Shown here: in pieces, positions 32,132 to 41,099 of the stretch
How the letters are laid out: every line of letters starts with the position of its first letter
Numbering within the stretch: position 1 is the first letter of the stretch
DNA from: Streptomyces sp. NRRL F-6492
GTDB lineage: Bacteria > Actinomycetota > Actinomycetes > Streptomycetales > Streptomycetaceae
Length of the DNA: 64,000 bases
Reading direction: 5' to 3'
NCBI RefSeq assembly: GCF_001280125.1
Contig: NZ_LGEG01000222.1
Location: 62,001 to 126,000, forward strand
The notes under the pieces: generated by a model
Seen by the model: the letters and a program-made list of their open reading frames with translations, nothing else
Told to the model about the DNA's origin: nothing
Databases searched by the model: none
Program-made: the position numbers and the translations under genes

Positions 32132-33265
32132 TCAGTACGACTTCGGCAGCCCGAGCGTCTGGTGGGACACGTAGTTGAGGATCATCTCGCGGCTGACGGG
32201 GGCGATCCGGGCCACCCGGGCCGCCGTGATCAGGCGGGCCAGGCCGAACTCCTTGGTGAGGCCGTTGCCGCCGAGGGTGTGGACGGCCTGGTCGACGGCC
32301 TTCACGCAGGCCTCGGCGGCGGCGTACTTGGCCATGTTCGCGGCCTCGCCCGCGCCGAGGTCGTCGCCCGCGTCGTAGAGCCGCGCCGCCTTCGCCATCA
32401 TCAGGCGGGCCAGCTCCAGTTCGATGTGCGCCTGGGCCAGGGGGTGCGCGACGGCCTGGTGGGCGCCGATCGGGGCCTTCCAGACCTGGCGCTCCTTCGC
32501 GTACCTCACGGCCTGCGCGAGCGCGTAGCGGCCCATGCCGATCGCGAACGCGGCCGTCATGATGCGCTCCGGATTGAGCCCCGCGAAGAGCTGGAGCAGG
32601 CCCGCGTCCTCGTCGCCCACGAGCGCGTCCTCCGGCAGCCGCACGTCGTCGAGCGTCAGCTCGAACTGCTTCTCGTCCGCGTCGAGTTCCATCTCGATGT
32701 GCCGGCGCCCGAAGCCGGGGGCGTCGCGCGGGACGATGAAGAGACAGGGCTTCAGGCTGCCCGTGCGGGCGTCCGACGTGCGGCCCACGATCAGGGTCGC
32801 GTCCGCGATGTCCACGCCCGAGACGAAGACCTTGCGGCCGTTGAGGACCCAGCCGTCCTCCGTGCGGGTCGCGGTGGTCGTGATGCGGTGCGAGTTCGAC
32901 CCGGCGTCGGGCTCCGTGATCCCGAACGCCATCGTCCGCGTGCCGTCCGCGAGCCCCGGCAGCCACGCCCGCTTCTGCTCCTCCGTGCCGAAGCGGGCGA
33001 TGACCGTGCCGCAGATCGCGGGCGACACGACCATCATCAGGAGCGGCGCGCCGGCCGCGCCCGCCTCCTCCAGGACGATCGACAGCTCGGCCATGCCGCC
33101 GCCCCCGCCGCCGTACTCCTCGGGCAGGTTCACGCCCAGGTAGCCGAGCTTCCCGGCCTCGGCCCACAGCTCGGCCCGGTCGAAGCCGGGGCCGTGGCGG
33201 TGGCCGAGCGCGGAGACGGCGGCGCGGAGCGCGGTCAGCTCTTCGGTCTCGATCATGGTGCTCAT
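32132..33265 (-). CDS. Acyl-CoA dehydrogenase
   Basis: A 377-residue flavoenzyme. Marks: LGVNLPEEYGGGGGGMAELS, MAFGITEPDAGSNSHRITTT (FAD/substrate loop), LNGRKVFVSG, and the C-terminal TLGGNGLTKEFGLARLITAA with RVARIAPVSREMILN. It introduces an alpha-beta double bond into an acyl-CoA. Last gene of the carboxylase operon, ATGA-coupled to the biotin carboxylase gene at 33262-33265. AtuD/LiuA-like role inferred from context. Confidence 0.92.
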   Translation of the reverse strand: MSTMIETEELTALRAAVSALGHRHGPGFDRAELWAEAGKLGYLGVNLPEEYGGGGGGMAELSIVLEEAGAAGAPLLMMVVSPAICGTVIARFGTEEQKRAWLPGLADGTRTMAFGITEPDAGSNSHRITTTATRTEDGWVLNGRKVFVSGVDIADATLIVGRTSDARTGSLKPCLFIVPRDAPGFGRRHIEMELDADEKQFELTLDDVRLPEDALVGDEDAGLLQLFAGLNPERIMTAAFAIGMGRYALAQAVRYAKERQVWKAPIGAHQAVAHPLAQAHIELELARLMMAKAARLYDAGDDLGAGEAANMAKYAAAEACVKAVDQAVHTLGGNGLTKEFGLARLITAARVARIAPVSREMILNYVSHQTLGLPKSY

Positions 33266-35193
33266 GCGGACGGGTCCTCCTGTGCATCGGTCGGTACGGA
33301 TGCCTGTGCGTGTACGACGGCGAGCAGGGCGCCGACCTCGACCTGGCGGCCGGGGGCGGCGTGGAGCGCGGTGAGCGTGCCGGAGGCGGGAGCGGTGACG
33401 CGGTGCTCCATCTTCATGGCCTCCAGCCAGAGGAGCGGCTGTCCGGCGGTGACCGGGTCGCCGACGGCGAGGCCGTCCGCGACCCGGACGACGGTGCCGG
33501 GCATGGGGGCGAGCAGGGAGCCGGGCGCGGTCTGCTCGCGGGGGTCGGTGAAGCGGGGGCGGGCGGCGAGGCGGTGGGGGCCCGCGTGGACCGTTCCGTC
33601 CTCGTAGGCCGTCACGTCGAAGTGGCGGACCACGCCCGCCGTTTCGAGGCTCACCCGGTCCGGGGCCGCCGCCACGACCCGTACCCCTTCCGGCGCCGTG
33701 ACCTCGTAGCCGCCGTCCCGCGTCGGCCGGTAGCGGACCTCGTGGTCTTCCTGGTGGCTCCCGTCGGGGTCCCCGTACGTCCGCGTCTCGTCCTGCGAGC
33801 GGAGGTTGCGCCAGCCGCCGCCGAAGCGGCCCCGGCGGGCGGAGGCGGCGGCGAGGGCGGCGGCGACGGCCGCGAGCTCCCCGCCGTCGGGGGCGGTGGT
33901 GAGGGCGGGCAGGTTCCGGTCGTAGAAGCCGGTGTCGAGGGCTTCCACGGTCGTGTACTCGGGGTGGCGCAGGGACGCGACCAGCAGGTCCCGGTTGGTG
34001 ACCGGGCCGTGGATCCGGGCCCCCTCCAGGGCGTGGGCGAGCTTGCGGACGGCCTCGGCGCGGGTGGCGGCGTGGACGGTGACCTTGGCGATCATCGGGT
34101 CGTAGTGGACGCCGACCGCGTCCCCGGAGGCGTACCCGGTGTCGAGCCGGACCCGCCCTTCGCGCGGCACGTCGAAGAGGCGCAGGGCGCCCGTCTGCGG
34201 GGCCCAGCCCCGGGCCGGGTCCTCCGCGTAGAGCCGGGCCTCGATCGCGTGGCCGCGCGGGGCCGGGGTCTCCGGCGGCAGCTTCCCGCCCTCGGCGACG
34301 GCGAGTTGGAGGGCGACGAGGTCGACCCCGTAGACCTCCTCCGTGACGGGGTGCTCGACCTGGAGGCGGGTGTTCATCTCCAGGAAGTGCGCGCGGCCGT
34401 CCGCGACGAGGAACTCGACCGTGCCCGCGCCGACGTAGCCGACGGCCTTGGCGGCGCGGACGGCCGTGTCCAGGAGGGAGGCCTCCAGGGCGGCGGGCAG
34501 GCCGGGGGCCGGGGCCTCCTCGATCACCTTCTGGTGGCGGCGCTGGAGGGAGCAGTCGCGGGTGCCGAGCGCCCAGACCGTGCCGTGGGCGTCGCAGAGG
34601 AGCTGCACCTCGACGTGGCGGCCGTCCTCCACGTACGGCTCGACGAAGACCTCGCCGTCCCCGAAGGCGCTCGCCGCCTCCGCCGACGCGGACTCCCACT
34701 CCCCTGCCAGATCCGCCAGTTCGCGGACGATCCGCATGCCCCGGCCGCCGCCGCCCGCCGCCGCCTTCACCAGGACGGGCAGGTCGGCCTCCGTGACCCG
34801 GGCCGGGTCGAGGGGCGCGATGCCGAGGAGCTCCTTGGCGCGGGTCTTCGAGGCCATGGCCTCGATCGCGGCCGGGGGCGGGCCGATCCAGACGAGCCCG
34901 GCGTCGATCACGGTACGGGCGAATTCGGCGTTCTCGGAGAGGAAGCCGTAGCCGGGGTGGACGGCGTCCGCGCCCGCCGCGAGGGCCGCCTTCACGATGA
35001 GGTCGCCGCGCAGGTACGTCTCCGAGGGCGCGGCCCCCGGCAGCCGTACCGCCGCGTCGGCCTCCCTGACGTGCAGCGCGTCGGCGTCCGCGTCCGAGTA
35101 CACGGCGACGGTGGAGACGCCCAGGTCACGGCAGGTGCGGAAGACCCGGCAGGCGATCTCGCCCCGGTTCGCGACCAACAGCCTGGAGATCAT
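33262..35193 (-). CDS. Acyl-CoA carboxylase alpha chain (biotin carboxylase plus carrier)
   Basis: A 643-residue protein. Residues 1-445 are biotin carboxylase (LLVANRGEIACRVFRTCRDL, VHPGYGFLSENAEFA, GGGGRGMR ATP loop, EMNTRLQVEHPVTEEVYGVD). The C-terminal 75 residues are the biotin carrier with WLEAMKMEHRV. A GAGG site precedes the ATG at 35193. With the beta chain it should carboxylate a branched or geranyl-type enoyl-CoA (LiuD/AtuF-like) or a short acyl-CoA. Confidence 0.94.
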   Translation of the reverse strand: MISRLLVANRGEIACRVFRTCRDLGVSTVAVYSDADADALHVREADAAVRLPGAAPSETYLRGDLIVKAALAAGADAVHPGYGFLSENAEFARTVIDAGLVWIGPPPAAIEAMASKTRAKELLGIAPLDPARVTEADLPVLVKAAAGGGGRGMRIVRELADLAGEWESASAEAASAFGDGEVFVEPYVEDGRHVEVQLLCDAHGTVWALGTRDCSLQRRHQKVIEEAPAPGLPAALEASLLDTAVRAAKAVGYVGAGTVEFLVADGRAHFLEMNTRLQVEHPVTEEVYGVDLVALQLAVAEGGKLPPETPAPRGHAIEARLYAEDPARGWAPQTGALRLFDVPREGRVRLDTGYASGDAVGVHYDPMIAKVTVHAATRAEAVRKLAHALEGARIHGPVTNRDLLVASLRHPEYTTVEALDTGFYDRNLPALTTAPDGGELAAVAAALAAASARRGRFGGGWRNLRSQDETRTYGDPDGSHQEDHEVRYRPTRDGGYEVTAPEGVRVVAAAPDRVSLETAGVVRHFDVTAYEDGTVHAGPHRLAARPRFTDPREQTAPGSLLAPMPGTVVRVADGLAVGDPVTAGQPLLWLEAMKMEHRVTAPASGTLTALHAAPGRQVEVGALLAVVHAQASVPTDAQEDPSA

Positions 35194-35201
35194 GACTCGC
35201 C

Positions 35202-36800
35202 TCACATTCGGAAGACGCCGAAGCCGCCGCGCGCGCCCTCGACCGGTGCCGTGTGGATCGCGGAGAGGCACAGCCCGAGGACCGTGCGGGTGTCGCGGGG
35301 GTCGATGACCCCGTCGTCGTAGAGCCGTCCGGAGAGGAACATCGGCAGCGACTCGGACTCGATCTGCGCCTCGACGAGCGCCCGCAGACCGGCGTCGGCC
35401 TCGTCGTCGTACGGCTGCCCCTTCGCGGCGGCGGACGCGCGGGCGACGATCGACAGGACGCCCGCGAGCTGCTGCGGGCCCATGACGGCGGACTTGGCGC
35501 TGGGCCAGGCGAAGAGGAAGCGGGGGTCGTAGGCCCGGCCGCACATGCCGTAGTGCCCGGCGCCGTAGCTCGCGCCCATCAGCACCGACAGGTGCGGGAC
35601 CCTGGAGTTCGAGACGGCGTTGATCATCATCGCGCCGTGCTTGATGATGCCGCTCTGCTCGTACTCCTTGCCGACCATGTAGCCGGTGGTGTTGTGCAGG
35701 AAGATGAGCGGGACGTCCCGCTGGTTGGCGAGCTGGATGAACTGGGCCGCCTTCTGCGACTCGGGCCCGAAGAGGACGCCCCGCGCGTTGGCCAGGATGC
35801 CGACCGGATAGCCGTGCAGGGACGCCCAGCCGGTGACCAGGCTCGGCCCGTACAGCGGCTTGAACTCGTCGAAGTCCGAGCCGTCGACGATCCGGGCGAT
35901 CACCTCGCGCGGGTCGAACGGGGTCTTGAGGTCGCCGGGGACGATCCCGAGGAGTTCGTCCCCGTCGTACTTCGGCGGCTCGGCGAACGCCGGATCGGGG
36001 TGCGCCTTGCGGTGGTTGAGGCGGGCGACGATCCGGCGGGCCTGGCGCAGCGCGTCGGCCTCGTCCACGGCGTAGTGGTCGGCGAGGCCGGAGGTCCGGG
36101 CGTGCATCTCGGCGCCGCCGAGCGACTCGTCGTCGCTCTCCTCGCCCGTCGCCATCTTCACGAGCGGCGGCCCGCCGAGGAACACCTTCGACCGCTCCTT
36201 GATCATCACGGCGTGGTCGGACATGCCGGGGACGTACGCGCCGCCGGCCGTCGAGTTGCCGAAGACGACCGCGACCGTGGGGATCCCGGCGGCGGAGAGC
36301 CGGGTGAGGTCGCGGAAGAGCGCCCCGCCCGGGATGAAGATCTCCTTCTGGGAGGGCAGGTCGGCGCCGCCGGACTCCACGAGCGAGACGACGGGGAGGC
36401 GGTTGGCGTACGCGATCTCGTTGGCGCGCAGGGCCTTCCTCAGGGTCCACGGGTTGGAGGCGCCGCCGCGCACGGTCGGGTCGTTGGCGGTGATCAGGCA
36501 CTCGACGCCCTCGACGACCCCGATGCCGGTGATCAGGGAGGCCCCTACGGTGTAGTCGCTGCCCCAGGCGGCGAGCGGCGACAGCTCCAGGAAGGGGCTG
36601 TCGGGGTCGATCAGCAGCTCGATCCGCTCCCGGGCGAGCATCTTGCCGCGCCCCCGGTGCCGGGCCGTGTACTTCTCGCCGCCGCCAGCGAGGGCCTTGG
36701 CGTGCTCGGCGTCGAGGGCGGCGAGCTTGTCGAGCATGGCGGCGCGGGCGTCGGCGTAGTCGGGTCCGCCGGTGTCGAGGGCGGAGGCGAGGACGGTCAC
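35202..36800 (-). CDS. Acyl-CoA carboxylase beta chain (carboxyltransferase)
   Basis: A 532-residue carboxyltransferase with both crotonase-like halves: RGRGKMLARERIELLIDPDS, GGASNPWTLRKALRANEIAY, then GNSTAGGAYVPGMSDHAVMI and LHNTTGYMVGKEYEQSGIIK, ASYGAGHYGMCGRAYDPRFL. The sequence is closest in pattern to methylcrotonyl/geranyl-CoA carboxylase beta chains (LiuB/AtuC). GTG start at 36800 with GAGGAA upstream. It lies nine bases ahead of the alpha chain. Confidence 0.94.
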   Translation of the reverse strand: MTVLASALDTGGPDYADARAAMLDKLAALDAEHAKALAGGGEKYTARHRGRGKMLARERIELLIDPDSPFLELSPLAAWGSDYTVGASLITGIGVVEGVECLITANDPTVRGGASNPWTLRKALRANEIAYANRLPVVSLVESGGADLPSQKEIFIPGGALFRDLTRLSAAGIPTVAVVFGNSTAGGAYVPGMSDHAVMIKERSKVFLGGPPLVKMATGEESDDESLGGAEMHARTSGLADHYAVDEADALRQARRIVARLNHRKAHPDPAFAEPPKYDGDELLGIVPGDLKTPFDPREVIARIVDGSDFDEFKPLYGPSLVTGWASLHGYPVGILANARGVLFGPESQKAAQFIQLANQRDVPLIFLHNTTGYMVGKEYEQSGIIKHGAMMINAVSNSRVPHLSVLMGASYGAGHYGMCGRAYDPRFLFAWPSAKSAVMGPQQLAGVLSIVARASAAAKGQPYDDEADAGLRALVEAQIESESLPMFLSGRLYDDGVIDPRDTRTVLGLCLSAIHTAPVEGARGGFGVFRM

Positions 36801-36834
36801 GGGGATTCCTCTCGGGAGGCCTTCGTTACGGCGG

Positions 36835-38532
36835 TCACAGCAGGCCCTCCGGTACGTCCATGTGGCGGGAGCGCAGCCATTCGCCGAGGGCCTTGGCCTG
36901 GGGGTCGAAGCGGGCCTGGGAGGCGACGCCCTCGCCGAGGATCCCGGCGACGGTGAAGTTGAGCGCCCGCAGGTTCGGCAGGACGTGCCGGGTGACGGGC
37001 AGGTCCGCCGTCTCGGGCAGCAGCGCGCGGAACCGCCCGACGGTGAGGGCGTGGACGAGCCAGCGCCACTCCTCCTCCGTGCGCACCCACACGCCCACGT
37101 TGGCGTCGCCGCCCTTGTCCCCGCTGCGGGCCCCGGCGATCCGGCCGAGGGGGACGCGGCGGACGGGCCCGCCGGCCGGCGGCTCCGGAAGCTCCGGCTC
37201 GGGTACGGGTTCCAGGGCGCGGGTCCGTACCGGTACGGGAATCCCCTGACGGGTCCCGTCGGGGAGCACCGCCGTGTGCGGGACCTCGGCGGCGTCCACG
37301 TACACGGTCTCGAAGACCCCGTAGGGGGCGCCCCTGGCGGGCGGGGCGGTGACGTGGAAGCCGGGGTAGCTGGCGAGGGCCAGTTCGACGGCGGCCCCCG
37401 TCAGGGTGCGGCCGACGGCGTCGGGGCCGGGGTCGCGGACGACGAGCCGCAGCAGGGCGCTCGCGGTCTCCTCGGTGTCGGCGTCGGGCCGGTCGGTGCG
37501 GGCCAGCTCCCAGCGCACCTCGGCCGGGCGGGACCCGCCCCGGGCGAAGGCGTCCTCGATCTGGTCCCGCACGAGCGCGGCCTTGGCCTCGACGTCGAGG
37601 CCGGTGAGGACGAAGACGACCTCGTTGCGGAAGCCGCCGAGGCGGCTGAGCCCGGCTTTGAGGGTGGGGGGCGGGGCCTCGCCCCGGACGCCCTCGATCC
37701 TGACCCGGTCGGGGGCCTCCCGGGTGAGCCGTACGGTGTCGAGCCGGGCGGTCACGTCGGGTCCGGCGTAGCGGGCGCCCGCCGTCTCGTAGAGGAGCTG
37801 GGCCGTGACCGTGCCGGTGTCGACGAGGCCGCCGGTGCCGGGGTGCTTGGTGATGACGCAGGAGCCGTCGTCGTGGAGTTCGGCGACGGGGAAGCCGGGG
37901 CGGCGCAGGAGGGCCGGGTCGTGGTCGCGGAAGAAGGCGTAGTTGCCGCCGGTGGCCTGGGTGCCGCACTCCAGGACGTGCCCGGCGACGACCGCGCCCG
38001 CGAGCCGGTCGTACTCCTCCGGGCCCCAGCCGAAGTGCCACTGGGCGGGCCCGGTGACGAGGGCGGCGTCGGTGACGCGGCCGGTGACGACGACGTCGGC
38101 GCCGGCGGCGAGGCAGGCGGCGATGCCGGCGCCGCCGAGGTAGGCGTTGGCGGCGAGGGCGCCGTCCCGGGCGGGCAGCCGGTCGCCCTCCACGTGCGCG
38201 ACCCGTACGGGCAGGCCGAGCTTGTCGGCGAGGGCGCGCAGGGCGTCGGCGAGTCCGGCGGGGTTCAGGCCGCCGGCGTTGGTGACGATCCGGATCCCGC
38301 GCTCGTGGGCGAGGCCGAGGCCCTCCTCCATCTGGCGCAGGAAGGTCTTGGCGTACCCGGCGGCCGGGTCCTTGAGCCGGTCGCGGCCGAGGATGAGCAT
38401 GGTCAGCTCGGCGAGGTAGTCGCCGGTGAGGACGTGCAGCTCGCCGCCGGGGCCGCCGCCGGTGAGCATCTCGCGGACGGCGTCGAAGCGGTCGCCGTAG
38501 AAGCCGGAGGCGTTGCCGATGCGGAGGACCAC
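36835..38532 (-). CDS. AtuA-like DUF1446 protein
   Basis: A 565-residue protein: VLRIGNASGFYGDRFDAVRE, DYLAELTMLILGRDRLKDPA, GIRIVTNAGGLNPAGLADAL, then ALLVTG-like VVTGRVTDAALV and GHVLECGTQATGGNY. This is the DUF1446 / acyclic terpene utilisation AtuA family. Members are essential for citronellol/geraniol breakdown in Pseudomonas but their reaction is unproven. GTG start overlaps the TAG of the upstream gene by one base. The C-terminal 110 residues hold the AGARSGDKGGDANVGVWV region that AtuA-type proteins share. Confidence 0.9.
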   Translation of the reverse strand: MVLRIGNASGFYGDRFDAVREMLTGGGPGGELHVLTGDYLAELTMLILGRDRLKDPAAGYAKTFLRQMEEGLGLAHERGIRIVTNAGGLNPAGLADALRALADKLGLPVRVAHVEGDRLPARDGALAANAYLGGAGIAACLAAGADVVVTGRVTDAALVTGPAQWHFGWGPEEYDRLAGAVVAGHVLECGTQATGGNYAFFRDHDPALLRRPGFPVAELHDDGSCVITKHPGTGGLVDTGTVTAQLLYETAGARYAGPDVTARLDTVRLTREAPDRVRIEGVRGEAPPPTLKAGLSRLGGFRNEVVFVLTGLDVEAKAALVRDQIEDAFARGGSRPAEVRWELARTDRPDADTEETASALLRLVVRDPGPDAVGRTLTGAAVELALASYPGFHVTAPPARGAPYGVFETVYVDAAEVPHTAVLPDGTRQGIPVPVRTRALEPVPEPELPEPPAGGPVRRVPLGRIAGARSGDKGGDANVGVWVRTEEEWRWLVHALTVGRFRALLPETADLPVTRHVLPNLRALNFTVAGILGEGVASQARFDPQAKALGEWLRSRHMDVPEGLL

Positions 38533-39332
38533 TAGGCCTCCCCGGGCGCGGTGCGGGCCGGGCGTCCCGCGCCCGCCGGGCCGGCGAAGGCCTGGGCGAT
38601 GGTCAGCCAGTGCGCGGCGTCGGGGCCGTGGGCGACGAGGGCGGTGTCGTCGCGGTGGACGCGCTGGGTGACGAGGAGGCAGAAGTCGAGGGCGGGCCCG
38701 GTGACCTTCTGGGCGGCGCCCTCGGGCCCGTACGCCCACGACTCCCCGCTCGGCGAGACGAGTTCCACCCGGAAGGGCTCGGCGGGGGGCTGCTCGCCCC
38801 GGACGAAGTAGGCGTAGTCGCGGGCGCGGTGGCCGATCCAGGCGACGTGCCGGAGGCGGGCGCCCGGCGCGCGGACGGTCCCGAGGGCGTCGGCGACGTC
38901 CTGGCCGTGCGCCCAGGTCTCCATCAGCCGGGCGGTGGCCAGGGCGGAGGCGCTCATGGGCGGCCCGTACCAGGGGAAGCGGGCGCCGGGCGGGGCGGCG
39001 CGCAGGACCTCCTGGAGCCGTGCGCGGCCCGCGCGCCAGCGGGCGAGCAGCTCGGCGGGCGGCAGCGCGGCCCCCTCCTCGGCGCCCTCGTCGACGAAGC
39101 GGTCGGGGGCGACGAGGGCCTTCTCCGTCTCGGCGGCGAAGGCCTCGGCGTCGGTGGCGGCGAGGAGGGTGGCGCGGTCGGTCCAGGCGAGGTGGGCGAT
39201 CTGGTGGGCGATCGTCCAGCCGGGGGCGGGGGTCGGCTCCCTCCACCGCTTCTCGCTCAACTCCCCCACGAGACGGTCGAGTTCTTCACTCTCGTCGCGC
39301 AGGTCGTCGAGGACGACGACGGGGTCGGACAC
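38532..39332 (-). CDS. TIGR03084-type DinB-like metal-binding protein
   Basis: A 266-residue protein. The four-helix DinB/maleylpyruvate-isomerase-like domain has three spaced histidines: WTIAHQIAHLAWTD and METWAHGQDVADALG. It matches the TIGR03084 metal-binding family that often travels with AtuA. GTG start at 39332 after GGGGAG. First gene of the carboxylase operon. Possibly a thiol-dependent or metal-dependent isomerase/hydrolase; function not established. Confidence 0.85.
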   Translation of the reverse strand: MSDPVVVLDDLRDESEELDRLVGELSEKRWREPTPAPGWTIAHQIAHLAWTDRATLLAATDAEAFAAETEKALVAPDRFVDEGAEEGAALPPAELLARWRAGRARLQEVLRAAPPGARFPWYGPPMSASALATARLMETWAHGQDVADALGTVRAPGARLRHVAWIGHRARDYAYFVRGEQPPAEPFRVELVSPSGESWAYGPEGAAQKVTGPALDFCLLVTQRVHRDDTALVAHGPDAAHWLTIAQAFAGPAGAGRPARTAPGEA

Positions 39333-39405
39333 GGTGCGCTCCCCTCGGGGACGGGCGGTCCCGGTCACGGGCCTTCGCGGAGGAGCATGGCAGCGACACC
39401 AGAAA

Positions 39406-39423
39406 CAAGCAAGCGTGCTTGCT
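39406..39423. promoter_or_regulatory. TetR operator copy 2
   Basis: CAAGCAAGCGTGCTTGCT, inside the 18-bp palindrome AAGCAAGC/GT/GCTTGCTT at 39407-39424. It lies 74 bases upstream of the carboxylase-operon start and overlaps a TTGCTT -35-like hexamer. It shares 15 of 18 positions with the site at 30610. Confidence 0.75.
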
Positions 39424-39460
39424 TTGGTTTCGGAAAGAACTCGGGGAGGAGGCGGGGGTG

Positions 39461-39883
39461 TCACCGCACCCGGGACCGCCGCACCAGCGAGGCGAGCGCG
39501 GTGGCGCCGACGACGAGGAAGAGGGACCCCGGGGGGAGGATCGCGCCGGGCCGGTCGTCGATGGAGCCGATGCCGTTCCCGACGGCGACGACCCACCCCA
39601 CGGTCCCCACCAGCACCATCGGGCCGACCCTCCGCTCCCCCGCGATCCGCATGCCGAGCCACAGCACCAGCGACATGAGCAGGAACGTGTTCATGAGCGC
39701 CGAGGTGAACGCCTGGTCGGAGGAGTACCCGCCCCCGGCCCCGAGGCTCGCGGAGGCCTGGGCGGCGAGCGACAGGTAGAGGGCGTCGGACAGGACCAGA
39801 TGGGACGCCGCGACCCCGACCGACGAGACGATCAGCGCTTTGAACAGGCGGGGGACGGCGGGAGTGGATGCGGGCGTTGCCAT
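39461..39883 (-). CDS. Four-helix membrane protein, unknown
   Basis: A 140-residue hydrophobic protein with helices at ALIVSSVGVAASHLVLSDAL, TSALMNTFLLMSLVLWLGMR, MVLVGTVGWVVAVGNGIG and SLFLVVGATALASLV. I do not recognise the family. A perfect TATACGC-ACG-GCGTATA palindrome overlaps its promoter, so it should be tightly regulated. It is separate from the carboxylase operon, whose operator sits between them. Confidence 0.75.
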   Translation of the reverse strand: MATPASTPAVPRLFKALIVSSVGVAASHLVLSDALYLSLAAQASASLGAGGGYSSDQAFTSALMNTFLLMSLVLWLGMRIAGERRVGPMVLVGTVGWVVAVGNGIGSIDDRPGAILPPGSLFLVVGATALASLVRRSRVR

Positions 39884-39893
39884 GGCACCCGAC

Positions 39894-39910
39894 TATACGC
39901 ACGGCGTATA
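39894..39910. promoter_or_regulatory. Palindromic operator over the promoter of the membrane gene
   Basis: TATACGC at 39894-39900, ACG, GCGTATA at 39904-39910. On the minus strand the arm supplies a TATAGT -10 box about eight bases before the ATG at 39883. No regulator gene is adjacent. The remaining 39911-40167 shows no gene I can support. Confidence 0.65.
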
Positions 39911-40167
39911 CACCGAGTGCATAGACCCCCTCGGGGCGCCGGCCACGGTCCGCGCGGAGGGCACGCCGGTGCGCCCTGCTCGGTGGTGGTGGTGACCGCC
40001 ACTGCCGGCAGCCCCCACCAGCGCCGGCGGCCCCACCGGCTCCAACACGTCCGGCGCCGCTGTCGGGCCTCCTCCACCACGGACGAGATCGCCATACCGG
40101 TCACTGCGGATTACCGTTCCACCAGCCTTGGCCGGAGCGGTCGGCCCACCCGAGTGGAGGGTTCGGC

Positions 40168-41007
40168 TCAACCCGTCCCGCGATGTGCGTGCCAGATGGT
40201 GGCGGCAGTCACGAGGCGCAGGGTCCACGGGTCGGGGTCGTCGTTGCTGACCTCGGACCGGACGTCGGCGTTGGCGGCGGCGAAGGCGGTGACGCCCTCG
40301 GTGGAGGCGGTGTGCCAGGAGGGGAATTCGGCGGCCCAGTGCTCGACGGACGCGGGGGCGTGACCGGCGGCGATGAGCCGGACGACCCGGTAGCCGGCGT
40401 CGAGCCAGGCCGCTCCACGAGTCGCCCGGGCCCAGTCGACCAGGCGGGCCCAGTCGACCAGGCGGGCCCGATCGCCCTGGGGAGCGTGATCGTCGACGAG
40501 GACGTCGGGGTTGTTCAGGTCGGTGTGGAGCAGGTGGGCCCCGGCGAAGAGGCGGAGGTCGTCGCGGTGGGCGGCGTAGTGCTCCAAGCGCTGTCCGGCG
40601 TGGCGCAGCTCGATGCCGGGGCAGGAGGTCTCGCCGAGGCGGCGCAGGAGGGAGGCGACTTCGGGGAGGTCGGGAGAGCCGGGGGCGCAGTCGGCGCGGT
40701 GGCCGCCGAGGACTTCGAAGCCCAGGAGGTCCCAGCCGGCGGCCTCGACGTGCCGGCGGAGGGCGGGGCCCAGGCCGGTGAGGAAGGGGGCGACGGCGGC
40801 CTCCCGGCGCTGGGTCCGGGCGCGGAGGTGATCGGTGCGCAGCCCCTTGATGTGCCAGGCACCCGTGGCGGAGGTGACGCGGGCCGCGATCTCGCTGTTG
40901 AAGCCCTCGGCGGCCTCCTCGACCGCGAGGAGGTGGCCAGTGCGCTCTTCGACGGCGGCGCGAGCGGCGGGCGGCAGTCGGTCGAGGCCGATGCGGATGG
41001 CCGCCAT
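40168..41007 (-). CDS. Aminoglycoside-phosphotransferase-like protein
   Basis: About 279 residues of the APH/choline-kinase fold. The catalytic loop is LLHTDLNNPDVLVDDHAPQG (HxDxxxxN pattern) and the metal site is the VDW motif, which here occurs twice as RLVDWARLVDWARATRG owing to a perfect 18-bp tandem duplication (40428-40463). WLDAGYRVVRLI follows. GGAG precedes the ATG at 41007. Antibiotic resistance is not implied; most such Streptomyces proteins have unknown substrates. Confidence 0.82.
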   Translation of the reverse strand: MAAIRIGLDRLPPAARAAVEERTGHLLAVEEAAEGFNSEIAARVTSATGAWHIKGLRTDHLRARTQRREAAVAPFLTGLGPALRRHVEAAGWDLLGFEVLGGHRADCAPGSPDLPEVASLLRRLGETSCPGIELRHAGQRLEHYAAHRDDLRLFAGAHLLHTDLNNPDVLVDDHAPQGDRARLVDWARLVDWARATRGAAWLDAGYRVVRLIAAGHAPASVEHWAAEFPSWHTASTEGVTAFAAANADVRSEVSNDDPDPWTLRLVTAATIWHAHRGTG

Positions 41008-41060
41008 GGGGCTTCGCTCCTCCACGGGGGCGGGTGCGGGTGTGGGCGTGCAGTGGTGCG

Positions 41061-41092
41061 GGGCTTCCGGACGGAAGGACATCCGGAAGCCC
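41061..41092 (-). terminator. Terminator ahead of the APH-like gene
   Basis: GGGCTTCCGGA (41061-41071) pairs with TCCGGAAGCCC (41082-41092), 11 bp. It ends the small-gene operon reading down from 42013. Confidence 0.7.
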
Positions 41093-41099
41093 CCGCGGT

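Noticed and set aside
33262..36501. Single 1079-residue ORF covering the carboxylase region
   Set aside because: The part upstream of 35193 is an out-of-frame reading of the carboxyltransferase; the real biotin carboxylase starts at the ATG at 35193.
40168..41007. Antibiotic-resistance gene with assigned drug
   Set aside because: Only fold-level resemblance to aminoglycoside phosphotransferases; the metal-site duplication and lack of a cluster give no basis for a drug.
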